64,000 nucleotides of DNA, from assembly GCF_024362805.1 (NCBI RefSeq), contig NZ_CP093299.1, positions 2,326,001 to 2,390,000 of the forward strand, in the 5' to 3' direction. Shown in pieces: positions 19,213 through 28,152 of this stretch. Source of the DNA: Salipaludibacillus sp. LMS25 (GTDB lineage Bacteria; Bacillota; Bacilli; Bacillales; Salisediminibacteriaceae). The notes under the pieces are model-generated. The model ran no database searches. It was not told the origin of the DNA and saw nothing but the letters and a program-made list of their open reading frames with translations. How positions within the stretch are numbered: the stretch's first letter is position 1; every line of letters begins with the position of its first letter. The position numbers and the translations under genes were made by a program.

Positions 19213-19250
19213 AAGGGACTACTCCCACTGATTGAAGTTTCGTTATATGT
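19213..19250 (+). repeat. Remnant of repeat A/B right end inside the dhb operon
   Basis: ACTCCCACTGATTGAAG and CGTTATA match the right-hand end shared by repeats A and B. It lies in the 206-base gap between dhbB and dhbF. The gap also holds imperfect CCGGG/CCCGG pairing (about 19180-19206) but no T-run, so I do not call a terminator. Confidence 0.6.
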
Positions 19251-19271
19251 TAAGAGGGAGGGAAAGCATAA

Positions 19272-22200
19272 ATGGACCACCAGCAAAAACGTCTGCCTCT
19301 AACAGAAGCACAGGCAGGTATTTGGTTCGCTCAACAGTTGGACCGCAAGAACCCTTTATATAATACAGCGGAGTATGTGACGATTGAGGGGGCCATTGAC
19401 CCAAATTATTTTGAACAAGCTGTTCGTCTTGTAATAAAAGAAGCAGAAGCTTTACATGTCTCGTTTAATCAAACGGGAGAAGATATTTATCAAGTTATTG
19501 TCCCATCTGATCCTATCGCTTTTCGGTATAAAGATGTTAGCGAAAAGGAGGACCCTCAATCAGCCGCTTTACAGTGGATGGAAGCGGATATAGCGGAGCC
19601 GATAAATTTAATGTCTGACGCCCTTTTTACACAAGCGTTATTTAAACTAGCAGATAATCGTTATTTTTGGTACCAAAAGATACATCACATTGCAATTGAC
19701 GGTTATGGTTTTTCCCTCTTGTCGCAAAAGGTGGCGTCAATTTATTCAAAGTTGCTACGAGGGGAAACGATTGATCATATATTTACTTCATTTACGAACA
19801 TGATAGAAGCGGACTGTCAGTACAAGCAGTCTGAGAAAAAGGAGCACGACCGGAAATTTTGGCAGAACCATTTTAAAGATTTACCGGAAGTTGCCACGTT
19901 AGCTTCAAGTAATAAAAACATTGCAACAAAGTTAGTGCGAGCAAATGCATACTTGACGAAGACAGACTTGGACGATCTTAAGAAAATCGAAGCGACGCTT
20001 CAAACCAATAGTTATGAACTAGTTATTGCGGTCACTGCCCTCTATATCCATAAAATAACGGGACATGAAGAGGTTATTATTGGACTGCCAGTTATGAACC
20101 GTTTAGAGCCTGCAGCGATTAACACCCCTTGTATGGCCATGAATATCGTGCCATTTCGCGTTCCTGTGACCCATACGATGACATTAAAACAACTGATTGC
20201 CGTTACCCGGGAAGAATTTTTGCGGATCAAAAACCATCATAAATATCGTCATGAACAATTACGTCGTGATTTAAAACGAGTCACTGACAGTCAGCGGTTG
20301 TTTGGTCCACAGGTGAACATCATGCCCTTTCATGACACGTTAAACTTTGCAGGTCATAAAGGACACGTTCATCCGTTAGCCACAGGCCCTGTGGATGATC
20401 TGGCTATTAACGTGAGACTTGGTGGTGATGGCATGTCGGTTGATTTTGAAGCCAATGCGGCCAGTTACACGTCAGAACAGTTACAAACGCATCATCAGCG
20501 ATTCCTCTCTTTGCTACAGACATTTAGTCAGCACACGCCTGATACGCGTCTCATCACACTAGAGGTGCTGTTACGTGAGGAGAAACAACTGGTACTAAAA
20601 AATGGTGGGCATAACACGACACGGTTAGTGACAGGTGATGTTATCGAGAAGTTTGAGGAACATGTGGCGAAAACGCCTCACCAACTGGCTCTAATATGTG
20701 AAGATAGGCACTTAACGTATGAAGAAATGGCTAATCGTATCAACCGATTGGCGAGACTTCTTGAAAATAAAGGGGCAGGTGCAGGTAATTTTGTAGCTGT
20801 TGCTTTGCCTCGGACGGAAGAGACCGTGATCACGATGTTGGCTATTCTTAAAACTGGGGCGGCCTATTTACCTTTGGATATGAATTATCCTGCAGAAAGG
20901 CTTCATTACATGGTGGAGAATACACGTCCTATATGCGCCATCACAACGGTTGAAGAGGAAAAGAAGCTTCCACTTACAAGTGAAATGAAGGTCATCAAGC
21001 TAGATGAGTCTAAAACAATCGAGCAACTGAATCAAGAACACGATTCTTACACGACAAAACCAGTGGCAGTGAAACAACCAGCATATGTGATTTATACATC
21101 TGGCTCTACAGGCAAACCGAAGGGAGTCGTCATTTCACGACATAGTCTCACCAACTTTTTAATGGCGATGGATGACGAGATAGGGCTGGAAACAACGGAC
21201 AAGCTTCTGGCGGTGACAACGATCGCGTTTGATATATCTGCTTTAGAAATGTATTTGCCATTAGTTAGTGGCGCTAGACTTGTCATAGCTAATAAACAGG
21301 CAGTGAAAGAGCCATCTCAATTATCGCAACTATTGGAAGAGGAACAGATTACAGTTATGCAGGCAACACCGACCTTATGGCATCTGCTCATCACCTATAC
21401 ACCTCAAAGTATACGTGGTCTCAATGTGTTAGTTGGAGGTGAAGCCTTATCAGAAAAACTATGTCATCAACTTCTAGATGAAAAGTGTTCCATTACAAAT
21501 TTATATGGCCCAACGGAAACGACGATCTGGTCCACGATAATGTCTATGTCAAGCCATGTGACAGGGGCTCCCTCTATCGGAAAACCGATCTGGAATACGG
21601 ACGTGTTTGTGCTGAATGATCATTTACAGCCTGTCCCCCCAGGGGTGCCTGGTGACTTATACATTGCCGGTGACGGCCTTGCTTTAGGCTACTTAAATCG
21701 ACCTGATTTGACGTTTGATCGATTTGTAGCTAATCCTTATGGGCGTGCAGGCAGCCGCATGTATCGGACAGGTGATTTAGTAAGTTGGCAGGATGATGGG
21801 TCATTACATTACATTGGTCGAGCTGATTTTCAATTGAAAATACGTGGTTTTCGTATCGAACTGGGCGAAATTGAATCTGTCATTCAACGGCAATCATCTA
21901 TTGAACGGGCAGTAGTTGTGGGATTAGAAGACGGCCGGGGTGATAAACGACTGGTGGCCTATGTGGTCCCTGTGTCTGGGGAGATCTTTGACGACATGAC
22001 ATTAAAGCATGAGATTAGTCTGTCGTTACCGGATTATATGGTACCCTCCGCGATTGTAACGCTCGATGAATTTCCTTTAACACCAAATGGAAAGATTGAC
22101 CGCAAAGCGCTGCCTCTTCCAGAGGTGGAGAGTCATAAGGGTGGGCGCAAACCGAGAACGCCTCAAGAAGAGTTATTGTGCCAGTTATTCGCAGATGTTT

Positions 22201-25200
22201 TGGCTATCTCTCACATCTCCATTGACGATCATTTCTTTGATTTAGGGGGACACTCATTGCATGCTGTTAGTGTGATGAGCCGTATTCGTGACATGTTTAA
22301 AGTTGATCTGCCAATCGGTGCTCTATTTGGTGCCCCAACAGTGGCAGAACTAACGGAAGTCCTCAATCAAGGAACAACAGACATAATGCCAGCCATTAAA
22401 CGAGTTGAACGCTCTAGTGACATGCCGTTATCATTTGCTCAGCAGAGACTTTGGTTCTTACATTACATGGAAGGACCTACTCCCACTTATAATATTCCAG
22501 CGGTCATACGTTTAACAGGGGAAGTAGATAAAGAGTGCTTGCAAGATGCTATTCATGAGGTGATTGATCGGCATGAAACGCTTAGAACGATTTTTCCCAA
22601 TGATGACGGAACAGCTAGGCAAAAGATCTTACCCAAAGGACATGTTCGGCCAAAAGTGAGATGTACCAATGTGACGGAGACGGAGCTATCGAAGCATATA
22701 GAAAGTGCTATTACGTACTCCTTTGAATTATATAAGGAGCCTTCTATTCGTATACATTTGTTTAAAACAACTGAAAAGGACGCCGTCTTATTACTGTTAA
22801 TGCATCATATTATTGTGGATGGATGGTCGTTTACCCCGCTATTACAAGACATCTCCCATGCCTATAGGGAACTCGTATCTAAAGGCACAGTGACTTGGCG
22901 TGAGCTACCTATTCAATATGGTGACTATGTTTATTGGCAGCATAACGTTTTAGAAACTCATAACTCAGACTCACCACTAGTATCACGAGGTATGGCCTAT
23001 TGGAAAGAACAATTAACCGATCTTCCTGATGAGCTGAGCCTTCCTGTTAATTTTTCTCGTCCAGCAGAATCTAGCTTTCTTGGGGGAGTTGTCCCTGTAA
23101 ATGTCAATGATAACCTGCACAAGCAATTACTGGCTTTAGCAAAAGCGCATCACGTCAGTCTATTTATGCTGTTACAGGCGGCCTTTGCTACCCTTCTTAC
23201 TCGCTTAGGCGCCGGTCATGACATTCCAATTGGGACCCCTGTAGCAGGAAGGCAAGATGATGCGCTTGAGAAGCTTGTAGGCTTATTTGTGAACACCATC
23301 GTGTTACGGACCGATTTGTCTGGCAACCCTACATTTTCCGAGCTATTGCAACGTGTGAGAAAAACAAATCTAGCTGCTTATGAGCATCAAGATCTACCAT
23401 TTGAACATCTGGTAGAAGCGTTGAACCCATCTCGATCTCGCGCGAGACATCCGTTATTTCAGGTGATGTTCGTCTTTCAAAATACGCCAGACCCATCGCT
23501 TGATTTGCCAGGCGTGTCCAGTGATTTTGATATTAAAAGCGTCGGCTCTGCTAAATTTGATCTCACATTAGAGTTGAGAGAAACGAAAACGATAGATGGA
23601 TCACCGACTGGTCTAACAGGGCTTTTTGAATATAGTGCAGATTTATTTAAACGAGAAAGAGTTGAGGCAATTGCCAAGCGGTTTACCCAATTACTAGTAG
23701 AGTTAGGGAATGATCCTACTCAGCCAATTAGTGGATATCCTATCTTGTTACCAGAAGAAGAGGCGACTTTAAAAGGCATTCATGCTTTCGAACATGCGAC
23801 ACAGTCATTGACCATTCCGCAGCTCTTTGAAAAACAGGCAAATTTAACACCTGATAATATAGCTGTCACAGTGGATGGAAAAGCGTTGACATATGATGCG
23901 TTAAATCGAAAAGCCAACCAATTAGCACGCTATCTTGTCAAAAAAGGGGTGGGACCAGGTGTTATCGTCGCGTTAACGTTACCTCGCTCCCATGACTTAA
24001 TTGTAGCTATTCTAGCTGTGTTAAAAGCTGGCGCAACGTATTTACCGTTGGATCCAGATTATCCGAAAGAGCGGCTTACTTATATGGTGGAAGACGCCAA
24101 ACCGATGATGGTGGTGACCAACGAAGGGCTGATGTCTCGTTTAGCAAATGACGAACTCACACTTGATGACAAAAGGATACAGGAATCATGGGTTATGGAA
24201 AGTTATGAAAACCTCACGAATGATGAGCGGATGACGCCACTTGTATCTGCCCATGCAGCCTATATCATTTACACCTCTGGTTCTACAGGAAAGCCAAAGG
24301 GAGTCGTCATTCCTCATAAAAATGTCGTACGCTTATTTGAAGCCACGTCTCATTGGTACCAGTTTTCAAAAGATGACGTTTGGACGATGTTCCATTCCTA
24401 TGCCTTTGATTTTTCAGTATGGGAAATATGGGGGGCTTTGCTTCATGGAGGAAAACTCGTTATCGTTCCTTACGAAGTGAGCCGAGCGCCAGACCAATTT
24501 TTACAACTGCTTGCGGAAGAAAAAGTGACCGTGCTAAATCAAACCCCTTCTGCGTTCTATCAACTCAATTACGCTGATGAACAAGATAAAACAAGCTCTG
24601 ACCGTCTTCATTTACGTTATGTCGTCTTTGGTGGGGAAGCGTTAGATTTGCGTCGGTTACAAAGTTGGTATGAACGACATGACGAGGATGAACCGAAACT
24701 GATCAATATGTATGGGATCACTGAGACAACCGTGCATGTTAGCTATGTAGCGTTAACAGAACAAATGATTCTAGAGGATAGAGGGAGTGTCATAGGCGAA
24801 TCGATACCTGACTTACATGTATACGTGCTAGATGACTATCTACAGCCAGTGCCAGACGGTGTTGCTGGCGAAATGTATGTTTCCGGTGCTGGATTAGCAA
24901 GGGGTTACTTAGGTCGTCCAGATCTTACATCGGATCGCTTTGTAGCAAATCCATTTAGTAAGCATGGCGAACGAATGTATCGAACAGGAGACTTAGCAAA
25001 ACGGGATACAGACGGGACACTTCTGTACATTGGCCGATCTGACCAGCAAGTAAAATTACGTGGTTTTAGAATTGAATTAGAAGAAATCGAATCGGTACTG
25101 GAAGCTCATCATGACATCATTCAGGCAGCGGTAGATGTCAAAGAAAGACAAGTAGGTGACAAACGGCTCGTGGCTTATATTGTCACCCAAGAGCAACTTG

Positions 25201-26405
25201 AGCAAGCGAACATTAAACAGTACGTCAGCGGGTTTTTGCCTGATCATATGGTGCCTTCACTTATTATGATGGTGGATAAACTTCCGTTAACAGCAAACGG
25301 GAAGCTTGATCGAAAGGCGCTACCGGCTCCTGATTTTTCTGAACAAGTCATAGGAACTGGGCCGAGAACGCCACAAGAGGAATTGTTGTGTGACTTGTTT
25401 GCTGATTGTTTAGGGATCCCTGAGATTGGCATTGACGATCATTTCTTTGAGCTCGGTGGTCATTCATTACTAGCAGTAAAATTGATGAGTCGTATTCGAG
25501 ATACTCTCGGTATTGAATTGACCATTGGGGATTTATTTGAAGCTCCTTCTGTAGCAGGGCTCGCAAGCAAGCTTGAAATGGGTGAAAGCACGAATGCCTT
25601 GGATGTTTTAGTGCCTTTAAGGGCCACAGGTACCAAACCACCGCTATTTTGTGTCCATCCTGCTGGTGGGCTTAGCTGGTGCTATGCAGGACTGATGAAA
25701 TCCTTAGACGCAGAGACGCCCCTTTATGGCATACAAGCGAAAGGAATTAGTAATGGTGGTCAATTACCGCACACATTAGAAGAAATGGCTCTGGACTATA
25801 TTCATCATATGAAAAAAATCCAGCCTGAAGGACCTTATTATTTGGTCGGTTGGTCGCTCGGTGGAAATGTCATACATGCCATGGCAGTTGAGCTGCAACG
25901 GCGAGGTGAGGAGGTTGACTTAGTGGCGATGTTAGATGCTTATCCGAGTCACTTTCTTCCGATGATGCAAAAACCGAGTGAAGAGGAGGCGCTCATCGCC
26001 CTGTTAGCTTTAGGAGGGTACGATCCTGATAACGTCGGCGAAGGAGAGTTGACGATGGAAAGAACGATTGAGATTCTCCGCAGTGATGGAAGCGCACTCG
26101 CTAGTCTCGACGACGAGACGATAAAAAATTTAAAGCTCACGTATGCCAATTCAGTTAAGCTGCTTGGTGAATGCAAACCAAAACCGTTTAATGGTGATGT
26201 GTTATTTTTTAAATCAACGATTATTCCAGACTGGTTTGATCCGATTGATCCTGACACATGGAAACCATATGTGAGCGGAAAATTGATGAAATATGATATG
26301 GCATGCCGACATAAAGATATGTGTCAGCCAGAGCCGCTTGCAAAAATTGGCCGTGTTATTTCTAAGAAGCTTCGTCAATCTAAGCACACTGTTCATCTCA
26401 CATAA
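19272..26405 (+). CDS. dhbF: Bacillibactin nonribosomal peptide synthetase
   Basis: A 2377-residue dimodular synthetase: C1 (HHIAIDG near 137), A1 (YTSGSTGKPKG near 605), PCP1 (LGGHSL near 990), C2 (HHIIVDG near 1177), A2 (YTSGSTGKPKG near 1665), PCP2 (LGGHSL near 2060), TE (GWSLGG near 2193). The specificity positions of A1 read D-I-L-Q-L-G-L-I-W, the glycine code. Those of A2 read D-F-W-N-V-G-M-V-H, a threonine code. This predicts DHB-Gly-Thr units, cyclotrimerised by the thioesterase, i.e. bacillibactin. AGAGGGAGGG precedes ATG 19272. The gene is 206 bases after dhbB, so it may have its own weak start signals. mbtH follows directly. Confidence 0.95.
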   Translation: MDHQQKRLPLTEAQAGIWFAQQLDRKNPLYNTAEYVTIEGAIDPNYFEQAVRLVIKEAEALHVSFNQTGEDIYQVIVPSDPIAFRYKDVSEKEDPQSAALQWMEADIAEPINLMSDALFTQALFKLADNRYFWYQKIHHIAIDGYGFSLLSQKVASIYSKLLRGETIDHIFTSFTNMIEADCQYKQSEKKEHDRKFWQNHFKDLPEVATLASSNKNIATKLVRANAYLTKTDLDDLKKIEATLQTNSYELVIAVTALYIHKITGHEEVIIGLPVMNRLEPAAINTPCMAMNIVPFRVPVTHTMTLKQLIAVTREEFLRIKNHHKYRHEQLRRDLKRVTDSQRLFGPQVNIMPFHDTLNFAGHKGHVHPLATGPVDDLAINVRLGGDGMSVDFEANAASYTSEQLQTHHQRFLSLLQTFSQHTPDTRLITLEVLLREEKQLVLKNGGHNTTRLVTGDVIEKFEEHVAKTPHQLALICEDRHLTYEEMANRINRLARLLENKGAGAGNFVAVALPRTEETVITMLAILKTGAAYLPLDMNYPAERLHYMVENTRPICAITTVEEEKKLPLTSEMKVIKLDESKTIEQLNQEHDSYTTKPVAVKQPAYVIYTSGSTGKPKGVVISRHSLTNFLMAMDDEIGLETTDKLLAVTTIAFDISALEMYLPLVSGARLVIANKQAVKEPSQLSQLLEEEQITVMQATPTLWHLLITYTPQSIRGLNVLVGGEALSEKLCHQLLDEKCSITNLYGPTETTIWSTIMSMSSHVTGAPSIGKPIWNTDVFVLNDHLQPVPPGVPGDLYIAGDGLALGYLNRPDLTFDRFVANPYGRAGSRMYRTGDLVSWQDDGSLHYIGRADFQLKIRGFRIELGEIESVIQRQSSIERAVVVGLEDGRGDKRLVAYVVPVSGEIFDDMTLKHEISLSLPDYMVPSAIVTLDEFPLTPNGKIDRKALPLPEVESHKGGRKPRTPQEELLCQLFADVLAISHISIDDHFFDLGGHSLHAVSVMSRIRDMFKVDLPIGALFGAPTVAELTEVLNQGTTDIMPAIKRVERSSDMPLSFAQQRLWFLHYMEGPTPTYNIPAVIRLTGEVDKECLQDAIHEVIDRHETLRTIFPNDDGTARQKILPKGHVRPKVRCTNVTETELSKHIESAITYSFELYKEPSIRIHLFKTTEKDAVLLLLMHHIIVDGWSFTPLLQDISHAYRELVSKGTVTWRELPIQYGDYVYWQHNVLETHNSDSPLVSRGMAYWKEQLTDLPDELSLPVNFSRPAESSFLGGVVPVNVNDNLHKQLLALAKAHHVSLFMLLQAAFATLLTRLGAGHDIPIGTPVAGRQDDALEKLVGLFVNTIVLRTDLSGNPTFSELLQRVRKTNLAAYEHQDLPFEHLVEALNPSRSRARHPLFQVMFVFQNTPDPSLDLPGVSSDFDIKSVGSAKFDLTLELRETKTIDGSPTGLTGLFEYSADLFKRERVEAIAKRFTQLLVELGNDPTQPISGYPILLPEEEATLKGIHAFEHATQSLTIPQLFEKQANLTPDNIAVTVDGKALTYDALNRKANQLARYLVKKGVGPGVIVALTLPRSHDLIVAILAVLKAGATYLPLDPDYPKERLTYMVEDAKPMMVVTNEGLMSRLANDELTLDDKRIQESWVMESYENLTNDERMTPLVSAHAAYIIYTSGSTGKPKGVVIPHKNVVRLFEATSHWYQFSKDDVWTMFHSYAFDFSVWEIWGALLHGGKLVIVPYEVSRAPDQFLQLLAEEKVTVLNQTPSAFYQLNYADEQDKTSSDRLHLRYVVFGGEALDLRRLQSWYERHDEDEPKLINMYGITETTVHVSYVALTEQMILEDRGSVIGESIPDLHVYVLDDYLQPVPDGVAGEMYVSGAGLARGYLGRPDLTSDRFVANPFSKHGERMYRTGDLAKRDTDGTLLYIGRSDQQVKLRGFRIELEEIESVLEAHHDIIQAAVDVKERQVGDKRLVAYIVTQEQLEQANIKQYVSGFLPDHMVPSLIMMVDKLPLTANGKLDRKALPAPDFSEQVIGTGPRTPQEELLCDLFADCLGIPEIGIDDHFFELGGHSLLAVKLMSRIRDTLGIELTIGDLFEAPSVAGLASKLEMGESTNALDVLVPLRATGTKPPLFCVHPAGGLSWCYAGLMKSLDAETPLYGIQAKGISNGGQLPHTLEEMALDYIHHMKKIQPEGPYYLVGWSLGGNVIHAMAVELQRRGEEVDLVAMLDAYPSHFLPMMQKPSEEEALIALLALGGYDPDNVGEGELTMERTIEILRSDGSALASLDDETIKNLKLTYANSVKLLGECKPKPFNGDVLFFKSTIIPDWFDPIDPDTWKPYVSGKLMKYDMACRHKDMCQPEPLAKIGRVISKKLRQSKHTVHLT

Positions 26406-26428
26406 AATTGGTGAAAGGGGAGAGACAT

Positions 26429-26629
26429 TTGGCACATCCATTTGAAAGCACAGAGCATCATTATATGGTTTTAATAAATGAAGAAGGACAACATTCATTG
26501 TGGCCAGCAGTGATGACAATTCCTGAAGGCTGGCACATTGTGTTTTCTGAAAATACTCGAGAAGCGTGCGTAGATTATGTGACGAATCACTGGTCAGATA
26601 TAACCCCAGCCAGTTTGAAAGAAAAATAG
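26429..26629 (+). CDS. MbtH-like protein
   Basis: A 66-residue MbtH-family helper that binds adenylation domains and supports their folding or activity. The family signature is clear: SLWPAVMTIPEGW, then R-x-x-C-x-x-Y, and W-x-D-I-x-P. The start is TTG 26429, giving M-A-H-P-F-E with AGGGGAGA about eight bases upstream; the in-frame TTG 26408 lies before that site. It is 23 bases after dhbF and surely serves it. A terminator follows. Confidence 0.9.
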   Translation: MAHPFESTEHHYMVLINEEGQHSLWPAVMTIPEGWHIVFSENTREACVDYVTNHWSDITPASLKEK

Positions 26630-26635
26630 AATTCA

Positions 26636-26680
26636 GGGGCTATCTCCAAACATAGCACTTTGGAGATAGCCCTCTTCTAT
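26636..26680 (+). terminator. Rho-independent terminator
   Basis: GGGCTATCTCCA (26637-26648) pairs with TGGAGATAGCCC (26661-26672), then TCTTCTATT. It ends the dhb-mbtH operon. Confidence 0.85.
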
Positions 26681-26776
26681 TCAGGCGGTTTTCCCTGAGG
26701 CCTGATTGATACTATAGATGACAGTGGTCCGCCTTATGTTGTTCTCAGTTGAACATGTGACATAGAAAAGATAAGC

Positions 26777-26935
26777 TTAATCACAGATAACCGTCCGTAA
26801 AACTCCCGGTTGAAAATAGAGGGAAGAGCTAATTCAATTTAGGCGAGAGCTAACGGCCGCAAATGTCCTGATAGACTCAACTAACAATCAGTGTAAGAAG
26901 AACGGAAACTCTCACTGATTGAAGGTTCGTATTAT
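26777..26935 (+). repeat. Intergenic repeat B, copy 1
   Basis: It begins ATCACAGATAACCGTCCG and ends CACTGATTGAAGGTTCGT. The first hairpin pairs GTCCGT with the slightly decayed ACGGCC (ACGGAC in other copies); the second pairs AATCAGTG with CACTGATT. Other copies: 27684-27734 (deleted), 40923-41078 (reverse), 45827-45985 and 57662-57817. Confidence 0.8.
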
Positions 26936-26958
26936 GTTAAGAAAGGTAGGCGATAACC

Positions 26959-27717
26959 ATGTCTAAATGGGCGCGATTAACGACTGTTCCACAATTAAAA
27001 GAAAATGGCTGTTATGTTTGGAGGATTAAGACACACGCCTATCATCCGGACTATGAAGACATGCTTACTGATGAGGAAGTTCAACGAGCACAGCGATATC
27101 ACCACGTGATAGACAGGAAGCGTTTTGTTTTAGGTACTGTATTGACGAGGGTTATTTTAGCCAAGGAGTTAAACATAACTCCCCGCGATATACCGATTAT
27201 TCGTACGTGCCCTACGTGTGGCAAGCCGCACGGCCAGCCACGATTGCCAGCTGAAAGTATTTATTGGTCTGTGTCTCATTCAGGAGAAGAGGTTGTCGTT
27301 GCCTTTTCGCGGAGTCTTCGTGTGGGCGTCGATATTGAAAAAATACAGACAGACATTGAGGACCTTCTAGTCTCAACGATACTTACTCATGAAGAACAGG
27401 AACACTTTTATCGCGCAGCAGATAAAACGGACGTTTTTTATACGTATTGGACCCGGAAAGAAGCCGTTTTAAAAGCATTAGGGACAGGCTTTAGCCAATC
27501 GCCTAAATCCATTCGCTTTACCTTAGCAGGCAATCGTATCAACTGGAGTATGAATGAGTCAAAAGAGGACTTAAGAAAAGTGACTGGACAGGTTAGTGAC
27601 ATACCAGTTGGCGCACATTACAAAGCTGCATTAGCACTATTAAGTGGTGTGAAACAAGATATATACTTATTAGATGCAACATATTTATCACAGATAACCG
27701 CCGTAAAACGCCACTGA
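26959..27717 (+). CDS. 4'-phosphopantetheinyl transferase, Sfp type
   Basis: A 252-residue transferase that attaches phosphopantetheine from CoA to carrier domains; the obvious substrates here are DhbB and the two PCPs of DhbF. Family motifs: IYWSVSHSGE, GVDIEKI (metal-binding Asp/Glu) and WTRKEAVLKALG. RPLPAE-like and QPRLPAE segments fit Sfp. AAAGGTAGG lies before ATG 26959. The last residues (LSQITAVKRH) and the stop codon are encoded by an inserted repeat B fragment, so the native C-terminus has been replaced. It lies after the dhb terminator and likely has its own promoter. Confidence 0.88.
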   Translation: MSKWARLTTVPQLKENGCYVWRIKTHAYHPDYEDMLTDEEVQRAQRYHHVIDRKRFVLGTVLTRVILAKELNITPRDIPIIRTCPTCGKPHGQPRLPAESIYWSVSHSGEEVVVAFSRSLRVGVDIEKIQTDIEDLLVSTILTHEEQEHFYRAADKTDVFYTYWTRKEAVLKALGTGFSQSPKSIRFTLAGNRINWSMNESKEDLRKVTGQVSDIPVGAHYKAALALLSGVKQDIYLLDATYLSQITAVKRH

Positions 27718-27734
27718 TTGAAGGGGCGTTTTAT
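27684..27734 (+). repeat. Intergenic repeat B, internally deleted copy
   Basis: TTTAT at 27684-27688 and 27730-27734 flank about 41 bp that keep only the outer ends, CACAGATAACCG and CCACTGATTGAAG. The left part is read as the end of the phosphopantetheinyl transferase gene. Confidence 0.75.
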
Positions 27735-27800
27735 TAGCTCAAATGAGCCGTGGAACGTGTTAAATACATAAAGGCGAACTAGTCATTATTATAAAAAATG

Positions 27801-27845
27801 AAAGCTACCGTTATCGTCATATTTAGACGATAACGGTAGCTTTTC
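27801..27845 (+). terminator. Rho-independent terminator
   Basis: AAAGCTACCGTTATCGTC pairs perfectly with GACGATAACGGTAGCTTT around a 7-base loop, then TCTAACTTG. Confidence 0.88.
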
Positions 27846-28032
27846 TAACTTGTTTTCTTCAATAGGGACTTTTTGGGGATGTGAAATATTTGTTGGGGGA
27901 AGGGCGTGTTGGATGTATCCCAAATCTATCTGAGGTTTTCTCGCCCAGTTTCTCGATCTATCTTAGACAGGGAAATTTAGCACGTGTCCAATTCTACTAG
28001 TATATTTACTGGGCATTAAATCATGAATTAGT

Positions 28033-28099
28033 AACAATGATTTTCCTATACGTAAAGGAAAAATGTTATGTTAATTGAACTAGAAAGCGCTTTTATAAT
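28033..28099 (+). promoter_or_regulatory. licR control region: LicR-type inverted repeat, cre and -10
   Basis: An imperfect inverted repeat (arms 28033-28047 and AGGAAAAATGTTATG at 28056-28070, 8-base loop) is followed by the cre site AGAAAGCGCTTTTA (28082-28095, 12 of 14) and TATAAT (28094-28099). Exactly 23 bases separate the repeat from the -10. The same layout is found before licA. Confidence 0.65.
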
Positions 28100-28152
28100 A
28101 GTGTTAGATAAGATAGGAGAAGTGGGGATCATATAGACCAGGAGGGGCGAAC

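Noticed and set aside
24241..26519. Several frames of 62-102 codons opposite or within dhbF
   Set aside because: They are shadows of a strongly coding NRPS gene, with no binding sites or family features.
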